From positions 1 through 64,000 of the forward strand of contig JAFLCU010000005.1 in assembly GCA_017303355.1 (NCBI GenBank): a DNA stretch of 64,000 nt. Direction: 5' to 3'. The notes below the pieces were generated by a model. That model was not told the DNA's origin, did not search any database, and worked only from the letters and a program-made list of their open reading frames with translations. The position numbers and the translations under genes were made by a program. Within the stretch, counting starts at the first letter, position 1. Every line of letters starts with the position of its first letter. Source of the DNA: Caulobacterales bacterium. GTDB taxonomy: Bacteria; Pseudomonadota; Alphaproteobacteria; Caulobacterales; Aquidulcibacteraceae. Shown piece after piece: positions 23,778 through 33,108 of the stretch.

Positions 23778-24824
23778 ATGACCCAACCCGTTCCCGTCAC
23801 CGTGCTCACAGGCTTCCTGGGCGCGGGCAAAACCACCCTGCTGAACCGCATCCTGACCGAGCCACACGGCAAGAAATACGCGGTCATCGTCAATGAGTTC
23901 GGCGAGATCGGCATCGATAACGACCTTATCGTAGATGCCGACGAAGAAGTGTTCGAGATGAACAATGGCTGCGTCTGCTGCACGGTGCGCGGCGATCTCA
24001 TCCGCATCATCGAAGGCCTGATGAAGCGCAAAGGCCGCTTTGACGCGATCCTGGTGGAAACGACTGGTCTGGCGAAGCCCGCGCCGGTGGCGCAGACGTT
24101 TTTCGTGGACGCCGATGTGCGCGCGAAGACGAAGCTCGACGCGATCGTGACGGTGGTGGACGCCAAGCACGTCGCCGGCCAACTCGCGGCGCAGGAAGAA
24201 GCGGCCGAGCAGATCGCGTTCGCGGACGTGATCCTGCTGAACAAGACCGATCTGGTGTCGCCAGAGGAATTGGCGGCCGTTGAGCGCCAAGTGCGCGCCG
24301 TAAACGCCACCGCTCGCATCCATCGCATGAACCGGGGCGATATCGGGCTCGATAAGATCCTCGACGTGGGCGCGTTCGATCTGGATCGCGTGACCGAGAT
24401 CGATCCGCATTTTCTGCCCGACCATGATTGCGACGATGCCTGCGCGCATCATCACGATCATGACCATCACGGCCACGATCATCACCACGACCATCATCAC
24501 CATGATGAGCACGATCACGTCGCCGCCTCCGGCATCGCCAGCGTCTCGCTGTCGTCCGAGAAGCTGATCGATCCGCAAAAGCTGCTGCCTTGGCTGAACG
24601 ACATCACCCAGCAGCGCGGGCCGGACATTCTGCGCCTCAAGGGCATCATCGCTTTTCCGGACGAGCCGAAGCGCTTCGTCGTCCAGGGCGTGCATATGAT
24701 CATCGAGGGCGATACGCAGCGCGATTGGCGCGAGGATGAGAAACGCGTGTCGCGCCTGGTTTTCATCGGCCGCAATCTCGACCGCGCCGAACTCGAAACC
24801 GCCTTCGCGGCCTGCGCGGCGTGA
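23778..24824 (+). CDS. CobW/COG0523-family GTP-binding metallochaperone
   Basis: This 348-residue G3E-family GTPase probably delivers or handles zinc. It has the P-loop GFLGAGKTT (12-20), the metal-binding CVCC at 64-67 in the GCVCC motif, ETTGLAKPAPV (switch), NKTD near residue 156 and a C-terminal CobW domain. Between the domains lies a very His-rich run (about 218-245, mostly His and Asp) fit for metal storage. It is coupled by GTGA overlap to a WD40-repeat gene, a pairing seen in other alphaproteobacteria. No Zur site was recognised in the 81-base divergent promoter region. Confidence 0.93.
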   Translation: MTQPVPVTVLTGFLGAGKTTLLNRILTEPHGKKYAVIVNEFGEIGIDNDLIVDADEEVFEMNNGCVCCTVRGDLIRIIEGLMKRKGRFDAILVETTGLAKPAPVAQTFFVDADVRAKTKLDAIVTVVDAKHVAGQLAAQEEAAEQIAFADVILLNKTDLVSPEELAAVERQVRAVNATARIHRMNRGDIGLDKILDVGAFDLDRVTEIDPHFLPDHDCDDACAHHHDHDHHGHDHHHDHHHHDEHDHVAASGIASVSLSSEKLIDPQKLLPWLNDITQQRGPDILRLKGIIAFPDEPKRFVVQGVHMIIEGDTQRDWREDEKRVSRLVFIGRNLDRAELETAFAACAA

Positions 24825-25813
24825 GCGCGCAAGTCTATGACAGCGGCCGTCGCCTGGCGATCGGCGCCGGCGCGACCTCGGTGCACTGGATCGGCGACGA
24901 GGCGCTGTTTGCGCTGAGCGATGGCGCGGTGCTGGTCGCTACGCGCGAGGGTGAGACGCGGCGGATCGCGGCGCATGACGGCGTGATCTTGAGCGCGGGG
25001 CTGCATCCCGACGGCAAACGCCTCGTCACCGGCGGCGATGATGGGCGCGTCCAGATAATCGCGCCGGATGGCGAGGCGCGGACGCTGGCTGAATTGCGTC
25101 GCTGGGTGGATCACCTCGCCACGAGTGCTGCGACCAATCTGATTGTCGCCGGCGTCGGCAAGGAAGCGATCGTTTTCCAGGCCGAGAAGGAAACACACCG
25201 CTTCGCCTATCCCACCAGCCTTGGCGGCCTGGCGCTTGACGCGAAGGGCCGGCGCTTGGCCGCGAGCCATTATGGCGGCGCGACACTGCGCTACGTGCTG
25301 ACGGCGGACGACAAAGGCGTTGCGCTGAATTGGCAAGGCTCGCACCTCGCCATCACCATCTCGCCGGATGCGACTTATGTGATCACCGGCATGCAGGAGA
25401 ATGCGCTGCATGGTTGGCGCATGCCGGAAAAAACCGATCTGCGCATGGACGGCTATCCGTCGAAGACGCGCAACTTCTCGTGGGATAAGCGCGGCCGCTG
25501 GCTCGCCACCTCCGGCGCAAACGCCGCGATCGTGTGGCCGTTCGTCGGCAAGCTCGGGCCGCAAGGCAAACCGCCGCTGCAGCCCGGTGAGCGCGAGGCG
25601 TTGGTGACGGCGGTGGCGTTTCATCCGAGCGAGGAAATGCTGGCGATCGGCTACGCGGATGGCGCCGTGATCGTGGTGCGTTTCTCCGACAGCATGGGCA
25701 TGGAGCTGGACGAGCCGGGCGAAGGCGCGGTGAGCGCGCTCGCTTGGAGCGCCGACGGCAAGCACATCGCCATCGGCGACGAAGCCGGGCGCGGCGCGAT
25801 CATCGCGGTTTAG
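24821..25813 (+). CDS. WD40-repeat beta-propeller protein
   Basis: This 330-residue protein consists of repeated propeller blades with motifs such as VILSAGLHPDGKRLVTGGDDG, AVAFHPSEEMLAIGYADGAV and SALAWSADGKHIAIGDEAG. There is no signal peptide, so it acts in the cytoplasm, most likely as a binding partner. It starts at a GTG that overlaps the CobW stop (GTGA), so the two are made together and may work together in metal handling; that link is inference. Its stop overlaps that of the convergent DUF3137 gene. Confidence 0.88.
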   Translation: MSAQVYDSGRRLAIGAGATSVHWIGDEALFALSDGAVLVATREGETRRIAAHDGVILSAGLHPDGKRLVTGGDDGRVQIIAPDGEARTLAELRRWVDHLATSAATNLIVAGVGKEAIVFQAEKETHRFAYPTSLGGLALDAKGRRLAASHYGGATLRYVLTADDKGVALNWQGSHLAITISPDATYVITGMQENALHGWRMPEKTDLRMDGYPSKTRNFSWDKRGRWLATSGANAAIVWPFVGKLGPQGKPPLQPGEREALVTAVAFHPSEEMLAIGYADGAVIVVRFSDSMGMELDEPGEGAVSALAWSADGKHIAIGDEAGRGAIIAV

Positions 25814-26790
25814 CCGCGCGGCCGCGCCGTCTGCGCCGTCAGCACCTGATCCATCACTTTCACGACGCTGGCGATCTCATCTACGATGCGGCGCGCTCGC
25901 GAGGGATCGACGAGCGGTTTGAAGAGATCGCCCGGCTCGAACAAATTGCCGCCTTCGACGGCGACAAGCAGGTTTCCATTTTCAAACGCGCAACGAATGC
26001 GCTTGCCGTGCAGGCCCGCCTCCAGCGCGATCAGCCGCTCCATCATGACCGGGTGCAGCAGATAGCGCGCCTCCACCTGATCCGTGCCCCAGACCTCGAA
26101 CGCCTTCTCGAACTCGGACGCGACGAGGTGCACGCGCTCGAGCTTGCGGCCATCGATTTCGCCGCCGCCGAACGCATTGAACATGCCCGCGTCGCGCCGC
26201 ACGATGGTGACGCCGAGAAACTCGATCGGGAAATGCATACGGATGAGCTGGCCGCGAAACACGGTCGTGTAGCGGGTGCGGCCCTTGCTGTCGGTGGAGC
26301 GCTGTTCGAGGTGCGCTTCATAAAGCTCGAAGGAGGAATTCTTGTAATCGCCGCGAAATAGATCCTCGAAATTCGAGCGCGCGAAGCTTGGCGTCAGGCG
26401 CAACTCGCGCAGCCGCGCGAACGCGGGCGGATCGAAGCCGCCAATCGTGAAACGCGCGCCCATCGCGTCGGCGATAGCGGCGCAATATTGCTGCTTCAGC
26501 GCGCGCCCGAGCTTGGCCAGCGGCTGATAGGCAAGCACGCCGCCGATCACCAGGATCATGAAGCCGATGACGAGCCCGGCGCCAAATTCTTGCGTACCGA
26601 GCACGGACGCGATGCCGCCGGCGAGCGCCAGGCCGGCGGTAATCCACATCCATTTCTTGAAGCTCGCCACGGCGGCGACGCGATCATCCTCGTTGGCGTG
26701 GAAGCACGGCTCGATGCGCTCCTTGTAGAGGCGCTCGAAGGTGGCGTCGTCGAGGCGGGCGAGGTCGATGATCTGCGGCTGTGCGTCCAC
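25810..26790 (-). CDS. DUF3137 family membrane protein
   Basis: This is a 326-residue protein with two adjacent TM helices (about 47-66 and 70-90) near the N-terminus and a large cytoplasmic domain. FRGQLIRMHFPIEFLGVTIV and LVASEFEKAFEVWGTDQVEARYLLHPVMMERL are typical of DUF3137. Function is unknown in the literature I know. It is convergent with the WD40 gene with overlapping stop codons, and divergent from the carboxylesterase gene. Confidence 0.85.
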   Translation of the reverse strand: MDAQPQIIDLARLDDATFERLYKERIEPCFHANEDDRVAAVASFKKWMWITAGLALAGGIASVLGTQEFGAGLVIGFMILVIGGVLAYQPLAKLGRALKQQYCAAIADAMGARFTIGGFDPPAFARLRELRLTPSFARSNFEDLFRGDYKNSSFELYEAHLEQRSTDSKGRTRYTTVFRGQLIRMHFPIEFLGVTIVRRDAGMFNAFGGGEIDGRKLERVHLVASEFEKAFEVWGTDQVEARYLLHPVMMERLIALEAGLHGKRIRCAFENGNLLVAVEGGNLFEPGDLFKPLVDPSRARRIVDEIASVVKVMDQVLTAQTARPRG

Positions 26791-26878
26791 GGCGATTCCC
26801 CTGCGACTGCCGAAATCCTAGCCTGCTCTATGTCATGCGCCTATTGCCACCGGTTTCCGTCCGAGTCAGTTTTGAACC

Positions 26879-28438
26879 ATGCAGATTGACCGCCGCGTCC
26901 TCCTGGCCGCCTCGCTCGCCATGGCAACGCCCGCCTCCGCGCATGCGCAAGCCGCGCCGATCGTCCGCACACATCACGGTCGCGTGCGCGGTGCGACGAT
27001 CAATGGCGTGCATGTGTTCAAGGGCGTGCGCTACGGCGCCGACACCGCTCCGCGCCGCTTTCAAGCGCCACTGGCGCCGCGACGCTGGTCCGGCGTCGCC
27101 GATGCACTGAACTATGGCGCGGCCGCGCCGCAGCGTGGCGGCGATGACGCGCCGCAGAGCGAAGACTGCCTCTTCCTCAATGTGTGGACACGCGGCCTGG
27201 GCGACAATTCGCGCCGGCCGGTGATGTTCTACATTCATGGCGGCGCGTATGCGTCGGGCTCGGGCTCCGATCCGCTCTATGATGGCGCGCGCTTGTGCCA
27301 GCGCGGCGACGTTGTCGTCGTCAGCATCAATCATCGGCTCAATGCGTTCGGCTATCTTTCGCTGGCGCGGCTGGGCGATTTTCCCGACAGCGGCAATGCG
27401 GGCCAGCTCGACATCATGCTGGCGCTGCGCTGGGTGCGGGAGAACATCGAGGCATTCGGCGGCGATCCGAATTGCGTGATGGTGTTTGGCCAATCCGGCG
27501 GCGGCGCGAAGATCGCGACGATGATGGCGCAACCAGCGGCGGCGGGCCTCTTCCATCGCGCCGCGACCATGAGCGGCCAGCAAGTCACCGCGTCTGGTCC
27601 TCTTAATGCGGAGAAACGAACGCTGGCGTTCATGCAGGCGCTGGGGCTTGGACGCGGCGATGTCGAGCAGTTGCGGAGCCTGCCTGCCGCGCGCCTGGTC
27701 GAAGCGCTCGCCACGCGCGATCCGATCCTGGACGGCAGCGGACTCTATTTTGGACCGGTGCTCGATTTCGTGCATCTGCACCGGCATCCGTTCTATCCCG
27801 ACGCCAGCCCGCAATCGCTGCATATCCCAATGATGCTCGGCAATACGCACGACGAGACGCGGGGATTCACCGGCCAGGATCGCGCGCCGTTTAGCTTCAC
27901 GTGGGAGCAAGTGGCGCCGGCGCTCGCGAGCCAGATGCGCATCGACACCGACCCTGCCCATGTTGTCGCCGCCTATCGCCGACGCTTTCCGGACTGGACG
28001 CCGAGCGAAGTCTATTTCGCTGCTTCCACCGCCGCGCGCTCGTGGCGCGGGCAAGTGATCGAAGCCGAGGAACGTGCGCGCGCCGGCGCGCCCGGCTTTG
28101 TCTATCAGCTCGATTGGCGCAGCCCGCGCGAGAACGGCATTTTCCGCGCGCCGCACACGCTCGATATCCCGCTTGTGTTCGGCAATCTCGAAGCATCGAG
28201 CTTTATCGGCGAACGAACTGAAGCGGGCGAAGCGATGTCGATGCGCGTGATGGACGCGTTTCTCGCCTTCGCACGGACCGGCGATCCGAATTGCGCGTCG
28301 ATCCCTCATTGGGCGCCGCACACGCTGCCGGCGCGCGAGACGATGGTGTTCGACACGAATACGCGCATGGAAAACGATCCGCGCCAATGGGAGCGCGAAT
28401 TCTTCGCCGCGATCCCTTACGTGCAGCCGGGGACGTGA
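26879..28438 (+). CDS. Type-B carboxylesterase, exported
   Basis: This 519-residue alpha/beta-hydrolase of the carboxylesterase/cholinesterase type starts with a signal peptide (DRRVLLAASLAMATPASAHA). Family landmarks are SEDCLFLNVWT, YIHGGAYASGSG (oxyanion hole) and the nucleophile elbow FGQSGGG with Ser206. ILDGSGLYFGPVLD and GNTHDETRGF (acidic residue region) follow, and a His is expected near HWAPH at the C-terminus. It is monocistronic and ends at a 29-base inverted repeat that may stop transcription. The ester substrate is unknown. Confidence 0.92.
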   Translation: MQIDRRVLLAASLAMATPASAHAQAAPIVRTHHGRVRGATINGVHVFKGVRYGADTAPRRFQAPLAPRRWSGVADALNYGAAAPQRGGDDAPQSEDCLFLNVWTRGLGDNSRRPVMFYIHGGAYASGSGSDPLYDGARLCQRGDVVVVSINHRLNAFGYLSLARLGDFPDSGNAGQLDIMLALRWVRENIEAFGGDPNCVMVFGQSGGGAKIATMMAQPAAAGLFHRAATMSGQQVTASGPLNAEKRTLAFMQALGLGRGDVEQLRSLPAARLVEALATRDPILDGSGLYFGPVLDFVHLHRHPFYPDASPQSLHIPMMLGNTHDETRGFTGQDRAPFSFTWEQVAPALASQMRIDTDPAHVVAAYRRRFPDWTPSEVYFAASTAARSWRGQVIEAEERARAGAPGFVYQLDWRSPRENGIFRAPHTLDIPLVFGNLEASSFIGERTEAGEAMSMRVMDAFLAFARTGDPNCASIPHWAPHTLPARETMVFDTNTRMENDPRQWEREFFAAIPYVQPGT

Positions 28439-28460
28439 AATGCGGCCGCAGGGTGATTGC

Positions 28461-28565
28461 ATCTGGACCGCCGGCGCCCTCGCCGGCACGGCGCGACAGC
28501 TACCGACTGTCGCCAGCGTTTGTTCGATGGGCCGGAGTGCCGGCGGGGGCGCCGGCGGTCCAGAT
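28461..28565. repeat. 29-base inverted repeat between convergent genes
   Basis: Arms 28461-28489 (starting ATCTGGACCGCCGGCG) and 28537-28565 pair with one mismatch in 29. The 47-base loop itself contains GCGACAG/CTGTCGC. There is no T-run, so it is not a classic terminator, but its position between two convergent genes and its outer TCTGGACCG ends suggest a dispersed palindromic element that also blocks read-through. Confidence 0.85.
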
Positions 28566-28576
28566 TTCACTCTTCA

Positions 28577-29533
28577 TCAACCGAGCTGGCGCAAGCCATC
28601 TTCCACGGAAATCACCGGGGCATAGCCCATTTCGGCGCGCGCCTTATCGTCTTTCAAGATGGCGTCGCGCGACATAATCATGGCGCTGAAGCGTGTGAGC
28701 GGCGGCTCGCCTTTCATTGGAAACGAGCGCCAAAGGGTCTCGCAAGTCGCGCCGATGGCATCCGCCACCCAACTAGGCACGGATTTGTCCGGCAATGACA
28801 CGCCACGCGACGCGGCCATGCCGCTCAACATCTCACGCATCGGGCGCACGCCGTCATCGAGGATAAAATAGGCTTCGCCAGCGCGGCCTTTGGTAAGCGC
28901 GAGTTCGATGGCGTGGACGAGATTGGCGATGTGGGTGGTGGATGTCATGGCGCGACCGCCGTTGATCCACATGAATTGGCCCGCCTTAGCCATGGCCACG
29001 ATGGCCGGCAGCAACGTGGTGTCGCCTGGGCCCCAGATGAATCGCGGGCGCAACACAATGGTCTCGAAGCCGGGCGCATTCGCCGCGAGTACCAATTGCT
29101 CGGCTTGCGCCTTGGTCGATGAATACGGATAGGGCGAACGCGGCGCGAGCGGGTACGTCTCATCGACGCCACGCAAATGCTGGCCACGGAATAGCGCCGC
29201 TTCCGTACCGATATGGATGAAGCGCGGCACGCCCCAATTTTGCGCAGCACTCAAAACGTTGCGCGTGCCCTCGACATTGAAACGCGTCCAGGCGTTGCGC
29301 GGCCCCCATTGCTCCACGAACGCCGCGCAATGGAGGACGACGTCAGCGCCCGCGAGGTGCGGGCCGACCACGCTCTCCAGATCGCAACGCACCGGCTCGG
29401 CGCCCAACGCCCTGATCTTTGCGTCCGATTCCTCCGAGCGCGACATTGCGAGGACGCTGTGTCCCGCCGCGATCAACGATCTCGTCGCCGCGCCGCCGAC
29501 AAAGCCAGAAGCGCCGGTGACGAAGATACGCAT
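28577..29533 (-). CDS. NAD-dependent epimerase/dehydratase (extended SDR)
   Basis: This 318-residue Rossmann protein has TGASGFVG (6-13) for NAD(P) binding and the catalytic YxxxK as Tyr137 and Lys141 in YPYSSTK. The substrate-binding part contains RPRFIWGPGDTTLLPAIV, similar to the 3-beta-hydroxysteroid dehydrogenase/NSDHL-like branch. Its ATG overlaps the valS stop by one base (TAATG), so it is co-translated with valS; that coupling probably reflects genome compaction rather than shared function. Confidence 0.9.
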   Translation of the reverse strand: MRIFVTGASGFVGGAATRSLIAAGHSVLAMSRSEESDAKIRALGAEPVRCDLESVVGPHLAGADVVLHCAAFVEQWGPRNAWTRFNVEGTRNVLSAAQNWGVPRFIHIGTEAALFRGQHLRGVDETYPLAPRSPYPYSSTKAQAEQLVLAANAPGFETIVLRPRFIWGPGDTTLLPAIVAMAKAGQFMWINGGRAMTSTTHIANLVHAIELALTKGRAGEAYFILDDGVRPMREMLSGMAASRGVSLPDKSVPSWVADAIGATCETLWRSFPMKGEPPLTRFSAMIMSRDAILKDDKARAEMGYAPVISVEDGLRQLG

Positions 29534-32262
29534 TACGCCTCGCCCTTTATCTGCTTGAGCGCATGTGAAAGCTTGGCCGCCGAGGCGTCAGCATCCTCGC
29601 GGCGCTCGCGCAATTCCTCGACGACCTCTTCGGGCGCCTTCTTGATGAATTCGGCGTTGTTGAGCTTCGCATCCATCTTGGCGATCTCGGCTTCGAGCTT
29701 GCCGATATCCTTGGCCAGGCGCGCGGCCTCGGCCGGCAGATCGACCACGCCTTCCAGCGGCAGCGCCACCGTGGCGCCATCGAGCACGAACGTCACCGAG
29801 CCTTTCGGCGCGTCCTTGGCGCTGGTGGAATATTCCAGGCGCGCCATGCGATCGATAAGATCCTGGTAACGCTCGAGCCTCGCTTCGGTAGTGGCGTCGG
29901 CGCCGATCAGCAGCAATGGAATTTTCGCGCCGGCCGGCACGTTGAGTTCGGAGCGGGTGGAGCGCGTCTCTTCGATCAGGCGCACCATCCAATCGATCTC
30001 GGCTTCGGCCGCCGCATCGATCAGATCGTCACCCAGGCGCGGCCAGTTTTCCTGGATGAGCATGCGTGCGCGGGTGGCGCCGTACTCGCCCATGCGCGTC
30101 CAAATCTCTTCGGTGATGAAGGGCATGAACGGGTGGAGCATGATCAGGATTTGATCGAGCACCCAGGCGGCGGTGCGGCGCGTCTCGAGCTTGGCGGCTT
30201 CGTCATCGCCATTCAGCAGCGGCTTGATGAATTCGAGATACCAATCGCAATAGATGTTCCAGACGAATTTATAGAGCGCGCCCGCCGCTTCGTTGAAGCG
30301 CCGCGCTTCCAGTTCGCGCGTGACGGCGGCGGCCGCTTTCGCGGTCTCGCCGACGATCCATTTGTTGACAATTTGCTGCGGCGAACGCGGATCGTACTGA
30401 TCCCACACCGCGCACTCGTTCATTTGCGCGAAGCGGGCGGCGTTCCAGAGCTTGGTGCCGAAATTGCGATAGCCTTCGATGCGCTGTTCGCTGAGCTTGA
30501 TGTCGCGCCCCTGCGCCGCCATCGCCGCCAGCGTGAAGCGCAGCGCGTCGGCGCCGTATTTATCGATCAAGTCCAAGGGGTCCATCGTGTTGCCCTTGGA
30601 CTTGGACATCTTCTGGCCCTTGGCGTCGCGGACCAGCGCGTGGATATACACTTCGTGGAACGGGACCTCCTTCATGAAGTGCATCCCGAGCATCATCATG
30701 CGCGCAACCCAGAAGAAGATGATGTCGTGCGCGGTGACCAGCGTGGACGTCGGATAGAAGCGCGCGAGTTCCTGCGTTTTCTCCGGCCAGCCAAGCGTGG
30801 AGAACGGCCAGAGGCCGGACGAGAACCAGGTATCGAGCACGTCTTCGTCTTGGCGAAGTTCGGTCTCCTTGCCGTAATGCTTCTTCGCAGCCGCCTTCGC
30901 CGCCGCTTCGCTCTCTTCAACGAACACATGACCGTCCGGCCCATACCAGGCCGGAATGCGGTGACCCCACCAGAGTTGGCGCGACACGCACCAGGGCTCG
31001 ATGTTGCGCATCCATTGGTAATAGGTTTTCGTCCACGCTTCGGGCACGAATTTGGTGCGACCGTCTTCGACCGCGGCGATCGCGCTCTTCGCCAGTTCGC
31101 CCGCGTTCACGTACCATTGATCGGTCAGCATCGGCTCGATGACCACGCCGGAGCGGTCGCCGAAGGGCTGCATGATTTTCTTGTTCTCAACGCCGGCCAG
31201 CAGCCCCAGCGCTTCGATGTCGGCCACGACCTGCTTGCGCGCCTCGAAGCGATCGAGGCCGCGATACTTGGCTGGCACGTGCTCGGCGCTGGCCATGCGG
31301 CCCTTGGTATCCATCAGGATATACATGGGCAGATCGTGCGCGCGCGCGACTTTGTAATCGTTGAAATCATGCGCGCCGGTGATCTTCACCGCGCCCGAAC
31401 CGAAATCCGGATCGGGATATTCATCGGCGATGATCGGAATGTAGCGGTCGGCTAGTGGCAGCAGCACGCGCTTGCCGACGATTGGCGCATAGCGCTTGTC
31501 GCTTGGATGCACGGCGACGGCGCCATCGCCCAGCATCGTCTCGGGGCGCGTGGTGGCGATGGCGATGTAATCGCGCGTTTCCCATTCCGTCGGATTGCCT
31601 TCTTCGTCGTAGGCGATCGGGAATTGGTAGGTCTCGCCGTTCTCCAGCGGATATTTGAAATGCCAGAAATGGCCGGCGACTTCCTTGTTCTCGACTTCGA
31701 GATCGGAGATCGCGGTTTCAAAATGCGGGTCCCAATTCACAAGGCGCTTGTCCTTGTAGATGAGCCCTTCCTTGTGCAGCTGCACGAACACTTTCAGCAC
31801 CGCGGCCGACAAACCTTCGTCCATGGTGAAGCGTTCGCGCGACCAATCGCACGAGGCGCCCAAGCGACGCAGCTGCTGGAAGATCATGCCGCCGGATTCT
31901 TCCTTCCACGCCCACACGCGCTTTAGAAATTCCTCGCGGCCGAGCGAGCGGCGATCTTCATTCTTGCCGGATTGCGCGAGTTGGCGCTCAACCACCATCT
32001 GCGTGGCGATGCCGGCGTGATCCATGCCGGGCTGCCAGAGCACGCTTTTACCGCGCAGGCGCTCGAAGCGGCAGAGCACGTCCTGCAGCGTGTTGTTGAG
32101 CGCATGGCCGATATGCAGGGAGCCGGTGACGTTGGGCGGCGGGATGACGATGCAGAACGCCCCGGCGCTGGCGTCGTCCTTCGGCTTATAGGCGCCGGAT
32201 TTCTCCCAAGCCTCGCTCCAGCGCGGCTCGACTTCCTTCGGGTTGAACGTGGTCTCGATCAT
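29533..32262 (-). CDS. valS: Valine--tRNA ligase
   Basis: This 909-residue class I synthetase charges tRNA-Val. Translation from the ATG at 32262 (MIETTFNPKEVEPRW) gives the normal length. The HIGH motif appears in PPPNVTGSLHIGHAL and the KMSKS motif in KMSKSKGNTMDP. The editing domain includes TTRPETMLGDGAVAVHP, and a C-terminal coiled coil (about 840-909) with Lys/Glu/Ala heptads is present as in bacterial ValRS. It lies downstream of popZ on the same strand, a neighbourhood known from Caulobacterales, but a terminator and a palindromic repeat separate them. Confidence 0.97.
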   Translation of the reverse strand: MIETTFNPKEVEPRWSEAWEKSGAYKPKDDASAGAFCIVIPPPNVTGSLHIGHALNNTLQDVLCRFERLRGKSVLWQPGMDHAGIATQMVVERQLAQSGKNEDRRSLGREEFLKRVWAWKEESGGMIFQQLRRLGASCDWSRERFTMDEGLSAAVLKVFVQLHKEGLIYKDKRLVNWDPHFETAISDLEVENKEVAGHFWHFKYPLENGETYQFPIAYDEEGNPTEWETRDYIAIATTRPETMLGDGAVAVHPSDKRYAPIVGKRVLLPLADRYIPIIADEYPDPDFGSGAVKITGAHDFNDYKVARAHDLPMYILMDTKGRMASAEHVPAKYRGLDRFEARKQVVADIEALGLLAGVENKKIMQPFGDRSGVVIEPMLTDQWYVNAGELAKSAIAAVEDGRTKFVPEAWTKTYYQWMRNIEPWCVSRQLWWGHRIPAWYGPDGHVFVEESEAAAKAAAKKHYGKETELRQDEDVLDTWFSSGLWPFSTLGWPEKTQELARFYPTSTLVTAHDIIFFWVARMMMLGMHFMKEVPFHEVYIHALVRDAKGQKMSKSKGNTMDPLDLIDKYGADALRFTLAAMAAQGRDIKLSEQRIEGYRNFGTKLWNAARFAQMNECAVWDQYDPRSPQQIVNKWIVGETAKAAAAVTRELEARRFNEAAGALYKFVWNIYCDWYLEFIKPLLNGDDEAAKLETRRTAAWVLDQILIMLHPFMPFITEEIWTRMGEYGATRARMLIQENWPRLGDDLIDAAAEAEIDWMVRLIEETRSTRSELNVPAGAKIPLLLIGADATTEARLERYQDLIDRMARLEYSTSAKDAPKGSVTFVLDGATVALPLEGVVDLPAEAARLAKDIGKLEAEIAKMDAKLNNAEFIKKAPEEVVEELRERREDADASAAKLSHALKQIKGEA

Positions 32263-32308
32263 TTGGGAGGCTATAGCAGGCCGGGATGCTGCAATGCGAG
32301 AGGGCGAC

Positions 32309-32404
32309 GTCATCCCGGACGCGCTTGCGCGATCCGGGGCCTAGGGCAAGCGGCGCGCATATAGCCCCTGGGTTCCGGCTCTCCCTACGGTCGGCCGGGA
32401 TGAC
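32309..32404. repeat. Dispersed palindromic repeat (GTCATCCCGG ends)
   Basis: GTCATCCCGG at 32309-32318 is matched by CCGGGATGAC at 32395-32404, with inner GATCCGGGGCC and CCTGGGTTCCGG pieces of the kind seen in dispersed alphaproteobacterial intergenic repeats. It sits between the popZ terminator and valS, and is a different family from the elements at 20.8, 53.5 and 59.5 kb. Confidence 0.7.
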
Positions 32405-32422
32405 GGAGCTGAGTGTATGCAC

Positions 32423-32453
32423 AAAAGAAAACGCCCCGGCCTGGGCCGGGGCG
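32423..32453 (-). terminator. Rho-independent terminator for popZ
   Basis: A perfect nine-pair stem (CGCCCCGGC at 32432-32440, GCCGGGGCG at 32445-32453, loop CTGG) is followed on the reverse strand by TTTTCTTTTG. It is placed 26 bases after the popZ stop, a textbook intrinsic terminator. Confidence 0.92.
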
Positions 32454-32478
32454 CTCTTAAATCAGGAGGATCGAGCGC

Positions 32479-32982
32479 TTAGCGCGCCAGGCGGGCGATG
32501 CGTTCGAGTTCGGCTTCGACGCGCGCCTCGACGATGGCCGGGAGGTTCTTGTCGAGCCATTCCTTGAGCATCGGCTTCAGCAATTCGCGGACAACGCCCT
32601 CGATCGTCTGATTGTGCGTGTCGGCGATGCGCAGCGAACCAGCAAGACGCGCCATCGCGCCAGCGGCGGCCGAAGCGCTTGGCTGGGAAAGGATGGTGTC
32701 CACCGGGGTTGCGGCGTCGGCCGGCGGCGGCGTGTAGGTGGGCGCGGGCGCGGCGGCGCGCGGCGCGGGCGCTTCGTAGGCGGGTTCTTCTTCCACCATC
32801 TCGAACACGATGTCGTCGTCAGCGTGCGCCGCCGCTGGCGCGGGAGCGGCTGGCGCTTCCGCTTGCGTGAGATCGAGCACGGGCTCGGCGGCCGGCGCTT
32901 GCTCCTCCTCGGAGATGATCCGGCGGATCGACGCCAAAATCTCTTCCATTGAAGGTTCGGCTTGCGGGTCCTGCAGCGCCAT
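32479..32982 (-). CDS. popZ: Polar organizing protein PopZ (DUF2497)
   Basis: PopZ self-assembles at the cell pole and anchors ParB/centromeres and signalling proteins in Caulobacter and relatives. This 167-residue version keeps the family plan: a short conserved N-terminal helix (PSMEEILASIRRIISEEE), a long Pro/Ala/acidic disordered linker (about 30-110), and a conserved helical C-terminus (TIEGVVRELLKPMLKEWLDK, then LPAIVEARVEAELERIARL) used for oligomerisation. A GAGGGG six bases before the ATG at 32982 decides the start. The neighbours valS and pcm fit the Caulobacterales locus, though no tolC-like gene is between here. Confidence 0.9.
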   Translation of the reverse strand: MALQDPQAEPSMEEILASIRRIISEEEQAPAAEPVLDLTQAEAPAAPAPAAAHADDDIVFEMVEEEPAYEAPAPRAAAPAPTYTPPPADAATPVDTILSQPSASAAAGAMARLAGSLRIADTHNQTIEGVVRELLKPMLKEWLDKNLPAIVEARVEAELERIARLAR

Positions 32983-33092
32983 TTCGAGCCCCTCGAAATT
33001 CAAAACAGAGTCGGTTCGACTCGAAGATTATGGATCGCGACGATTCCGGTCCATGCAACGCGCACGCGGAATCACCACGGTGTAAGCGTGAT

Positions 33093-33108
33093 CATGCTGC
33101 GCAGCATG
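33093..33108. repeat. Perfect 16-base palindrome upstream of popZ
   Basis: CATGCTGCGCAGCATG is a perfect palindrome 111-126 bases upstream of the popZ start, in the 173-base gap between pcm and popZ. It could be a dimeric regulator site. A further small hairpin (33135-33142 with 33145-33152, CGTTCCGC/GCGGAACG) lies just after the pcm stop. Confidence 0.6.

Noticed and set aside
26828..28570. 580-codon reverse open frame opposite the carboxylesterase
   Set aside because: The forward frame has an intact esterase with signal peptide and catalytic motifs; the reverse product is Arg/Ala-rich and featureless and reads through the inverted repeat.
30133..31455. 440-codon forward open frame inside valS
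   Set aside because: It is antisense to an intact valS; composition is that of a shadow frame.
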